Positions 22,138 to 27,206 of a stretch of DNA of 27,206 bases are shown piece after piece. The stretch's first letter is position 1. Every line of letters begins with the position of its first letter. The translations under genes were made by a program, and so were the position numbers. Source of the DNA: an uncultured Ruminococcus sp. (lineage in GTDB: Bacteria; Bacillota; Clostridia; Oscillospirales; Ruminococcaceae); assembly GCA_937901485.1 (NCBI GenBank), contig CALGTT010000215.1, positions 1-27,206 on the forward strand, written 5' to 3'. Under the pieces are notes generated by a model. The model made no database searches and had not been told where the DNA came from. It saw only the letters and a program-made list of their open reading frames with translations.

Positions 22138-22413
22138 TTACTTGTTTACAGCTTCCTTCAGATTCTTGCCAGCCTTGAAAGCAGGTGCCTTGCAAGCCGG
22201 AACATCTGTCATTTCCTTTGTACGGGGGTTCATGCAGGTCTTTGCGCTGCGCTCACGAACCTCAAATACACCAAAGCCAGTCAGAGAAACCTTCTCGCCT
22301 GCAACCAGTGTTTCCTTGATGGTGTCCAGAACAGCATTAACTGCCAGATCTGCGTCCTTCTTAGAGCAGTCGAGCTTCTCAGCCACTGCCTGAATCAGTT
22401 CAGCTTTTTTCAT
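22138..22413 (-). CDS. hup: HU-family nucleoid DNA-binding protein
   Basis: This 91-aa HU/IHF protein binds and bends DNA as a dimer. Hallmarks are the N-terminal MKKAELIQAVAEKLDCSKKD, the core GEKVSLTGFGVFEVRERSAK and the DNA-binding arm with NPRTKEM and FKAGKNLKEAV. The usual Pro at the tip of the arm region (NPRT) is present. Two cysteines (in KTCMNPR and PACKAPA) lie in or near the arm, which is less common. The ATG at 22413 follows GGAGG, and a perfect promoter stands upstream, fitting high expression. It is monocistronic. Confidence 0.97.
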   Translation of the reverse strand: MKKAELIQAVAEKLDCSKKDADLAVNAVLDTIKETLVAGEKVSLTGFGVFEVRERSAKTCMNPRTKEMTDVPACKAPAFKAGKNLKEAVNK

Positions 22414-22447
22414 CGTTACATCCTCCAGTAGGTTTTAATATATTTGT

Positions 22448-22476
22448 ATTATATCCGATTCTTGGCGATTTGTCAA
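22448..22476 (-). promoter_or_regulatory. Consensus promoter of the HU gene
   Basis: TTGACA (22476-22471) and TATAAT (22453-22448) are spaced 17 bp on the minus strand, a perfect match to the sigma-A consensus. Confidence 0.9.
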
Positions 22477-22485
22477 GTTTTTTCG

Positions 22486-22512
22486 CAAAAATCTACTTTT
22501 CTACAGATTTTC
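22486..22512 (-). terminator. Weak terminator after the TrpE-like gene
   Basis: On the minus strand AAAATCT and AGATTTT form a short AT-rich stem followed by TTGCG. It lies about 80 nt after the stop codon and just before the HU promoter. It is AT-rich and therefore a tentative call. Confidence 0.35.
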
Positions 22513-22589
22513 ATGCTGAATACCGGCGAATTTTAGATAATATCATAGAATTTGCCGAAAACTGCCGAAAAATCAGCCTGTATCCCATG

Positions 22590-23531
22590 TTATGCGTCGT
22601 GATTCTCACGCTTTGCGGAGCGCATCAGCTCCAGCACCTTTTCCATATCCGCAGGCGTTCCGGCTGTGATCTCCGCGTGATCCTCCAGATAGCGCACCGC
22701 GATCTCCGGCGTGCACAGCTTGGTAATACCGCTGCCGCTGCCAAAGCCCACACCGCTGAATTCCCATGTCCGCGGAATCTGCACCTCACCACGCGCCATG
22801 CCCGTGAACTGCTCATCACCATGCTTGACATAGAACAGATTCGGCGCAGGATAGCCGTAACGGATCCGGCGGTACAGCTCAAAGCTGTCAGGCGCATTGC
22901 GCACATGCATCACCGATTCCTCCATCCACGCCTCCACCGGCGGTTCATCGTCCCTGTACTGGGGGCTGAGGCGGCAACGCTCGATCTTTGCGGCGATCTC
23001 TGCTGCACGGATCTCTGCTGCCTGATACTGCGCTGCCAGATCCGCTCCCTTGTGCAGATTCAGGATGATGACAGCAGTACTTTTCAGATGATTGTACGCC
23101 ACAAGCTCCTGATAGAAACGATAGATGCGGGTACATTCCTTACCGCACGGCGCACTGACAAAACCGCCGGTAAATTCCGGCATACGCTCATATTTCGGGC
23201 TTTCCATATCCCGAAGCATGTTGAACGCCGCGTGCTCCGCCGCGATCGTATAGATCTGTGTCTCCCCCATCGGTGTTATAAAGTGATAGGCACACGCGCC
23301 GTCCTCCGGCACATGAAGCCCAAGCTCCGAGCCTGCGCCGATATACGACCATGTCTGCCAGCGTTCCGGCGTGTTCACACTCTCCAGCAGAAAGGCATAC
23401 TCCTCCCCCTGTGCAAGTGCCGCATAGATCTGCAGCGGTGACCAGTGATCAGCGGGAATTTCCCAGAAAACCGGAATCGTGCTGTACTGCTCCGACAGTG
23501 TTCTGACTTCCTGCAATGTTGGAAACAGCAT
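22590..23531 (-). CDS. Truncated TrpE/PabB-like protein lacking most of the chorismate-binding domain
   Basis: This 313-aa protein resembles anthranilate synthase component I in its N-terminal domain: IPVFWEIPADHWSPLQIYAA (19-38), FLLESV (47-52, where TrpE binds feedback tryptophan), WSYIG (61-65), MPEFTGG (117-123) and VAYNHLKSTAVII (144-156). After about residue 205 only a short piece of the catalytic domain is recognisable (ELYRRIRYGYPAPNLFY, 219-234). The next 80 residues lack the conserved chorismate-binding blocks, and the protein ends about 150-200 residues short of a normal TrpE. Synthase activity is therefore unlikely. The reading frame, AGGAGG ribosome binding site and perfect promoter are intact, which argues for a functional protein of changed role rather than a pseudogene. 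Confidence 0.7.
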   Translation of the reverse strand: MLFPTLQEVRTLSEQYSTIPVFWEIPADHWSPLQIYAALAQGEEYAFLLESVNTPERWQTWSYIGAGSELGLHVPEDGACAYHFITPMGETQIYTIAAEHAAFNMLRDMESPKYERMPEFTGGFVSAPCGKECTRIYRFYQELVAYNHLKSTAVIILNLHKGADLAAQYQAAEIRAAEIAAKIERCRLSPQYRDDEPPVEAWMEESVMHVRNAPDSFELYRRIRYGYPAPNLFYVKHGDEQFTGMARGEVQIPRTWEFSGVGFGSGSGITKLCTPEIAVRYLEDHAEITAGTPADMEKVLELMRSAKRENHDA

Positions 23532-23566
23532 GATGTTTCCTCCTCTCTCAAACTAACCTCGGTGAC

Positions 23567-23595
23567 ATTATAGCATGTTTGCCACGAATTGTCAA
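23567..23595 (-). promoter_or_regulatory. Consensus promoter of the TrpE-like gene
   Basis: TTGACA (23595-23590) and TATAAT (23572-23567) are spaced 17 bp on the minus strand, about 36 nt before the start codon. Confidence 0.9.
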
Positions 23596-23664
23596 GTTTA
23601 CCCCTGAAATTTTTCTCATGCTGTACGTTTCGGTAAAATTTTCAAAAAGATTTCCGCAAACCAC

Positions 23665-23693
23665 TTGCCATAAACGTGAAAAAATGTTATAAT
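23665..23693 (+). promoter_or_regulatory. Promoter of the membrane protein - xylA operon
   Basis: TTGCCA (23665-23670) and TATAAT (23688-23693) are spaced 17 bp. The transcript would start near 23700. No second promoter is evident before xylA. Confidence 0.78.
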
Positions 23694-23751
23694 AACTGTA
23701 TACAACTATACAGAGAAAGGATTGCTCCTCCTGCAATACCGGCAGAGAGGT

Positions 23752-23769
23752 ATGCTCAGGTTTGAATAA
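23752..23769 (+). CDS. Possible five-codon leader peptide coupled to the membrane protein
   Basis: ATG CTC AGG TTT GAA TAA (MLRFE) follows AGAGAGG and ends in TAATG, so its stop overlaps the start codon of the membrane protein gene by one base. That gene has only a weak ribosome binding site of its own, so re-initiation after this mini-cistron is plausible. Confidence 0.35.
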   Translation: MLRFE

Positions 23770-24860
23770 TGGGTGCTTTTTTTGCGAACAAATGGACAAA
23801 GCGTGTGGTTTCACTGCTCAGTCCCGTATACTGCGTTTTGATTCTCATCCTGTCCTACTTTTCAATTTTCTACGAAATGACAGTGAAGAATCCGAATTCC
23901 ATCTGCATGATTCTGTCCGCGATTTCCGTGATCGCTCTGGTCATCATGCTCTATACACGCCGCCAGCTCCTGACGATTTTGTCAAGTCTTGTGATGCTTC
24001 CGGCACTGCTTCCGGCAGTGCTTCTCTATTTCGGTGAGTGGCACGTCCTGATCCCGCTGCTCGTGGTGGCACTGGTGATCTTCTTCTTCTCCGGACTTGG
24101 CGAAACTGCCAAAACGGTGTTCGGTACGATCTTCGTCCTCCTCTATCTGCTCGGATCGCTGATCTACTTCCTGTTTACAACACTGTTTGCGCCGTCCACA
24201 GTTTCCACAGTGGTGGAAAGCGGCTTTTCCCAGACCGGTGCTTACCGCTATGAAGTCGTCAATACCGTGGACAGCTCCAACGGCAGCACAGCAGTGATCG
24301 TTGAATCCAACACGATGGACAAGGATTATGATCTGGTGCTCTTCCAGCTGCGCGGTCTGACACGCACGGTGCTGATGACACGCCCCCTGCAGGAGACTAC
24401 AGAGATCACATGGCAGATCGAAAAGCGTGCGGACATCACCAGCAAAATCAGCGCGATCTCCAAGGATATCACAGTGACACTCAGCGACACCCAGATGGAA
24501 ACACTGGGAATGCAGGCATATGAGGTGACCTACGGAAGCGGTCAGACAGTGAAAATGTACCCTGCACAGTACCACGAAACGATCGTAGAACTGAGTGCGG
24601 CAGATATGGAACTCCTTGAAACAGACAAAAGCTCCTATGCACTGGATTCTCTGAGCGACAATGCGCTGAATAAGCTCGGTATCACGATCAATGATCTCAG
24701 AACCATTCCCCTCAGCTCCCTGACAGATGGTCAGCTTGCTGCGCTCGGTATTCCGGAGGAGGGCGATGTCATGTACTGCAACGGAAAGCCCGTCTTCCGT
24801 TATTATATCGCGATCTTAGAGGAATACTTCGACATTTCCAAACAGGAGCTTGCATTCTAA
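23769..24860 (+). CDS. Membrane protein of unknown function with a soluble C-terminal half
   Basis: This 363-aa protein is not one I recognise. The N-terminal 140 residues hold about five transmembrane segments (14-35, 43-62, 66-88, 92-110, 115-139). The remaining 220 residues are soluble: a beta-rich part (about 145-275) with TGAYRYEVVNTVDSSNGSTAV, then a Leu/Asp-rich helical part (about 276-330, LSDNALNKLGITINDLRTIP) and a short end. No catalytic motif is visible. xylA follows 12 nt downstream with a strong ribosome binding site, so the two are probably co-transcribed. A link to xylose metabolism is only suggested by that. The start at 23769 overlaps the stop of a tiny upstream reading frame. 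Confidence 0.85.
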   Translation: MGAFFANKWTKRVVSLLSPVYCVLILILSYFSIFYEMTVKNPNSICMILSAISVIALVIMLYTRRQLLTILSSLVMLPALLPAVLLYFGEWHVLIPLLVVALVIFFFSGLGETAKTVFGTIFVLLYLLGSLIYFLFTTLFAPSTVSTVVESGFSQTGAYRYEVVNTVDSSNGSTAVIVESNTMDKDYDLVLFQLRGLTRTVLMTRPLQETTEITWQIEKRADITSKISAISKDITVTLSDTQMETLGMQAYEVTYGSGQTVKMYPAQYHETIVELSAADMELLETDKSSYALDSLSDNALNKLGITINDLRTIPLSSLTDGQLAALGIPEEGDVMYCNGKPVFRYYIAILEEYFDISKQELAF

Positions 24861-24872
24861 AGGAGGCGTATC

Positions 24873-26198
24873 ATGAGCGAATTTTTCAAAGGCATCGGAA
24901 AGATCCCCTATGAGGGAAAAGCTTCGACCAATCCGCTGGCATTCAAGTACTATAACCCCGATGAGATCATTGCCGGAAAGCCCATGCGCGAGCATCTGAA
25001 ATTCGCGCTCTCATGGTGGCATACAATGGGCGGTGACGGCACGGACATGTTCGGCTGCGGCACGACCGACAAGAGCTGGGGTGAAGCCGATCCGATGGCA
25101 AGAGCGCGTGCAAAGGTGGACTGCGCATTTGAGCTGATGGACAAGCTGTCCGTTGACTATTTCTGCTGGCATGACCGCGATCTCTCGCCGGAGTTCGGTT
25201 CTCTGGCAGAAACGAATGCAAAATTTGACGAGATCGTAGCATATCTGGAAGAAAAGATGCAGGCAAATCCCTCTAAAAAGCTCCTCTGGGGCACGGCAAA
25301 GTGCTTCGACCATCCGCGTTATATGCACGGTGCAGGCACATCTCCGAGTGCGGATGTGTTCGCATTTGCGGCGGCACAGATCAAGAAAGCGATCGAAGCG
25401 ACAGTCAGACTCGGCGGTCAGGGCTATGTGTTCTGGGGCGGCAGAGAGGGCTATGAAACGCTTCTGAATACGGACATGGGACTGGAGCTGGACAATATGG
25501 CGCGTCTGATGCGTCTGGCTGTGGACTACGGCAGAAGCATCGGCTTCACGGGTGATTTTTATGTTGAACCAAAGCCCAAGGAGCCGACCAAGCACCAGTA
25601 TGATTTTGATTCTGCGACCGTGATCGGTTTCCTGAACAAGTACGGTCTGGCAGATGATTTCAAGCTGAATATCGAGGCAAACCATGCAACACTGGCACAG
25701 CACACCTTCCAGCACGAGCTGCGCGTGGCAAGAGTAAACGGCATGTTCGGCTCGATCGACGCAAATCAGGGTGACACCCTGCTTGGCTGGGATACCGACC
25801 AGTTCCCGACCAATGTCTACGAAGCAGCACTGTGCATGTACGAGGTGCTCAAGGCGGGCGGCTTTACCAATGGCGGTCTGAATTTCGATGCCAAGACAAG
25901 ACGCGGCTCGTACATGATGGAGGATATCTTCCATGCCTACATCGCAGGCATGGATACCTTTGCACTCGGTCTGCGCATTGCGGATAGAATGATCTCCGAC
26001 GGCAGGATCGACAAGTTTGTTGCTGACCGTTACGCAAGCTGGAATTCCGGCATCGGCGCGGACATCATCAGCGGCAAGGCAACACTCGCAGATCTTGAAG
26101 CCTACGCCCTCTCCAAGAGTGAGGTGACGGATTCCCTTTCCAGCGGCGGACAGGAAAAGCTGGAGAGCATCATGAACAATATCATGTTCAGTCTGTAA
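24873..26198 (+). CDS. xylA: Xylose isomerase
   Basis: This 441-aa enzyme converts D-xylose to D-xylulose in the cytosol, using two divalent metal ions. It belongs to the long (class II) type. Catalytic CWHDRDLSPE is at 98-107 (His100, Asp103), followed by VFWGGREGYETL, the metal-binding YVEPKPKEPTKHQYD, NIEANHATLAQHTFQHEL and GSIDANQGDTLLGWDTDQFPT. All key residues are present and the length is typical. The ATG at 24873 follows AGGAGG by about 7 nt. No xylulokinase gene is next to it, so the rest of the pathway lies elsewhere. Together with the cohesin-dockerin protein and the sugar-binding proteins, it points to growth on plant polysaccharide. Confidence 0.98.
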   Translation: MSEFFKGIGKIPYEGKASTNPLAFKYYNPDEIIAGKPMREHLKFALSWWHTMGGDGTDMFGCGTTDKSWGEADPMARARAKVDCAFELMDKLSVDYFCWHDRDLSPEFGSLAETNAKFDEIVAYLEEKMQANPSKKLLWGTAKCFDHPRYMHGAGTSPSADVFAFAAAQIKKAIEATVRLGGQGYVFWGGREGYETLLNTDMGLELDNMARLMRLAVDYGRSIGFTGDFYVEPKPKEPTKHQYDFDSATVIGFLNKYGLADDFKLNIEANHATLAQHTFQHELRVARVNGMFGSIDANQGDTLLGWDTDQFPTNVYEAALCMYEVLKAGGFTNGGLNFDAKTRRGSYMMEDIFHAYIAGMDTFALGLRIADRMISDGRIDKFVADRYASWNSGIGADIISGKATLADLEAYALSKSEVTDSLSSGGQEKLESIMNNIMFSL

Positions 26199-26205
26199 TA
26201 ATTTG

Positions 26206-26234
26206 GCGGCGGAGGGTATCTCCGCCGCTTTTTG
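26206..26234 (+). terminator. Rho-independent terminator after xylA
   Basis: GCGGCGGAG and CTCCGCCGC form a 9-bp GC stem with a 5-nt loop, followed by TTTTTG, 7 nt after the stop codon. Confidence 0.93.
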
Positions 26235-26267
26235 TGTCCATACTTTCTCTGAAAAGGAGGAAGGTTC

Positions 26268-26582
26268 ATGACCAGAAAGCAGAAATATCTCATCACCGCC
26301 GCCTGTGGTCTGCTTCTGACAGCAGGACTGACTGGCGTGCTGTTCCTGTGTCAGCGCGAGCCGGAACTGCCGCGCGAGCTTTTCGGAAACTGCCGCTGGG
26401 CGTTCTGAAACAGGTACAGAGCGCATAGAATCAACCAGTACAGCTACATCCGCACAAACGCAGACCAGCACTTCCACACGGGCTACAAGTACGAACCGTG
26501 GCATATCCGCTATCTCGGAGTGGAAACGGCTGCTGCAATATCCCCTATTGATCCGTTCGACCTCGGCAGTTATCATTTTCAT
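26268..26582 (+). pseudogene. Remains of a VanY-type (M15) D-alanyl-D-alanine carboxypeptidase gene
   Basis: A good ribosome binding site (AAAGGAGGAAGG) precedes an ATG that encodes an N-terminal membrane anchor, MTRKQKYLITAACGLLL and on, but the frame stops at TGA 26406-26408. Traces of the original protein continue in other frames: KLPLGVLKQVQSA, then a Ser/Thr linker (ESTSTATSAQTQTSTST). Finally, back in the first frame, comes GYKYEPWHIRYLGVETA (26481 on), the characteristic C-terminal zinc-site motif (EPWHxRY) of M15/VanY carboxypeptidases. The rest of the catalytic domain is missing. The gene is thus broken by frameshifts and a large internal deletion. A 46-aa peptide could still be made. 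Confidence 0.82.
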
Positions 26583-26610
26583 ACCAGAAATGCCCTTATA
26601 AAACGAAAAA

Positions 26611-26637
26611 AGAGAGCATGACGCTCTCTTTTCTTCT
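26611..26637 (+). terminator. Terminator after the broken carboxypeptidase gene
   Basis: AGAGAGC and GCTCTCT form a 7-bp stem with a 5-nt loop followed by TTTTCTTCT. Confidence 0.8.
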
Positions 26638-26685
26638 CAGTATTATACAATCTGAAAAGCTGCAGGATTTTGCATAATACTCTAT

Positions 26686-26762
26686 TGGTGGGCCATCAGG
26701 GACTCGAACCCGGGACCATCCGGTTATGAGCCGGGAGCTCTAACCAACTGAGCTAATGGCCC
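26686..26762 (-). tRNA. tRNA with CAU anticodon (tRNA-Ile2 or elongator tRNA-Met)
   Basis: A full cloverleaf is visible on the minus strand: acceptor GGGCCAT/ATGGCCC, D-arm GCTCAGTTGGTTAGAGC, anticodon loop CTCATAA (CAT at 26728-26726), T-arm with GGTTCGAGTCC, and an encoded CCA (26688-26686). C4-G69 and C5-G68 pairs in the acceptor stem are features that TilS recognises in tRNA-Ile2, so an AUA-reading tRNA-Ile with lysidine is possible. Sequence alone does not settle this against tRNA-Met. The anticodon stem appears to have a C27-A43 mismatch. It follows the 5S gene in the rRNA operon. Confidence 0.93.
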
Positions 26763-26765
26763 AAT

Positions 26766-26797
26766 ATAAAATAAAGGAGCAGAATAAATCTGCTCCT
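26766..26797 (-). terminator. Terminator-like hairpin between 5S rRNA and the tRNA
   Basis: AGGAGCAGA and TCTGCTCCT (26775-26783/26789-26797) form a 9-bp stem with a 5-nt loop, followed on the minus strand by TTATTTTAT. It may end most rRNA transcripts before the tRNA or act as a processing site. Confidence 0.65.
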
Positions 26798-26808
26798 CTA
26801 TAATAGAA

Positions 26809-26924
26809 GCCGGCACCGAACTAATTTCCCAGGTCGTGACCAACCAAGTATTTTCGTCGCGAAAGAGCTTAACTGCCGTGTTCGGAAAGGGAACGGGTGG
26901 GACCTCTTTGCAATAAGCACCGGC
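26809..26924 (-). rRNA. rrf: 5S ribosomal RNA
   Basis: About 116 nt on the minus strand begin GCCGGTGCTTATTGCAAAGA and contain the conserved CCCACCCGTTCCCTTTCCGA and CGGCAGTTAAGCTC segments. The ends pair (GCCGGTGC with GCACCGGC type termini). It lies downstream of the 23S gene, as usual in an rRNA operon. Confidence 0.95.
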
Positions 26925-26965
26925 AAATGGAAACAGAAGATAAAGAGCAAATGCGAAATGGGGAG

Positions 26966-26987
26966 AGAATCTGAAGCAACAGATTCT
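26966..26987 (-). other. Spacer hairpin between 23S and 5S rRNA
   Basis: AGAATCTG and CAGATTCT form an 8-bp perfect stem with a 6-nt loop in the 23S-5S spacer, probably a processing or stability structure. Confidence 0.45.
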
Positions 26988-26990
26988 TGA

Positions 26991-27206
26991 AAGGAAAAGT
27001 GTTCGACCGATTAGTATCTGCAAGCTAAACATGTCACCATGCTTACACATCAGACCTATCAACCTCGTAGTCTACAAGGGGTCTTACCAAAAAGGGGGAT
27101 ATCTTATCTTGAGGACGGCTTCACGCTTAGATGCTTTCAGCGTTTATCCGATCCGCACATAGCTGCCCAGCTGTGCCACTGGCGTGACAACTGGTGCACC
27201 AGAGGT
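26991..27206 (-). rRNA. rrl: 23S ribosomal RNA, 3' end only
   Basis: The minus strand carries the conserved end of 23S rRNA, including AGCTGGGCAGCTATGTGCGG, GAAAGCATCTAAGCGTGAAG and the terminal ATACTAATCGGTCGAACAC. The gene runs out of the window at 27206. The exact 3' end (about 26991) is estimated. Confidence 0.96.

Noticed and set aside
26406..26408. In-frame TGA in the carboxypeptidase remnant read as selenocysteine
   Set aside because: The neighbouring coding traces continue in other frames and a large part of the domain is missing, so the gene is simply broken. The family has no selenocysteine at this place.
25011..26582. Long open frame (523 codons) on the minus strand
   Set aside because: It is antisense to xylA and its terminator; the composition is that of a shadow frame and it has no family motif.
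26724..27062. Open frame of 112 codons on the minus strand
   Set aside because: It crosses the tRNA, 5S rRNA and 23S rRNA genes.
1..27206. CRISPR arrays, intact insertion sequences, prophage genes
   Set aside because: No regularly spaced direct repeats, no transposase or integrase motifs and no phage structural genes were seen on either strand.

Overview
The window looks like a chromosomal segment of a fibre-degrading, anaerobic, spore-gene-carrying Firmicute of the Ruminococcus / Oscillospirales type. The main clues are a secreted cohesin plus dockerin protein (cellulosome- or amylosome-type adaptor), a pyruvate formate-lyase locus, a clostridial 2[4Fe-4S] ferredoxin, spoIIID, xylose isomerase, two sugar-type solute-binding proteins and very regular sigma-A promoters (TTGACA, 17 bp, TATAAT). 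This placement is inferred from gene content, not from a database match.

Layout, left to right. 22-133: a cluster of GC-rich hairpins bounded by a perfect 10-bp inverted repeat. 150-3104 (-): a 984-aa secreted solute-binding protein with N-terminal carbohydrate-binding-like modules. 3528-3698 (+): a 56-aa ferredoxin. 3925-8032 (-): an operon of a MarR regulator and a heterodimeric ABC exporter, with a textbook promoter and an operator palindrome. 8229-9379 (-): a lipoprotein and tadA. 9467-10621 (-): a CPBP-family membrane protein with degenerate motifs. 11054-12271 (+): the cohesin-Ig-dockerin protein. 12354-13310 (-): an NAD-dependent epimerase. 13458-14864 (-): an orphan sugar-binding lipoprotein. 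15059-16558 (-): an unusual three-gene operon of a membrane-tethered HMA metal-binding protein, an SDR oxidoreductase and a zinc-type ArsR sensor. 16717-18241 (+): spoIIID and a glycosyltransferase. 18536-22097 (+): the pyruvate formate-lyase locus. 22138-23531 (-): HU and a truncated TrpE-like protein. 23769-26198 (+): a membrane protein and xylA. 26268-26582 (+): remains of a VanY-type carboxypeptidase gene. 26686-27206 (-): the end of an rRNA operon (23S 3' end, 5S, a CAU-anticodon tRNA).

The most interesting part is the pyruvate formate-lyase locus. The large gene (693 aa) keeps the catalytic Cys-Cys pair but ends before the glycyl-radical domain. That domain, with its RVSGYAV motif, is a separate 79-aa gene downstream with its own strong ribosome binding site. 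Between the two sits a translationally coupled 78-aa gene. Part of it aligns without gaps to the start of the glycyl-radical domain (11 of 26 identical), but it has lost the clear radical loop and carries a very acidic tail. The activating enzyme gene pflA follows after a highly structured leader. This reads as a naturally split PFL: the core and the radical domain would have to assemble in trans, possibly with the small middle protein as assembly factor, mimic or relic. Its position, two ribosome-binding-site arrangements and a hairpin over the third gene's ribosome binding site suggest that the ratio of the parts is controlled by translation.

Other points of interest are the HMA-SDR-ArsR operon, a TrpE-like protein without most of its catalytic domain, a sigma-E-like promoter before spoIIID, an 18-bp palindrome on the -35 box of the orphan sugar-binding protein, and several hairpin-rich intergenic elements that may be dispersed repeats.
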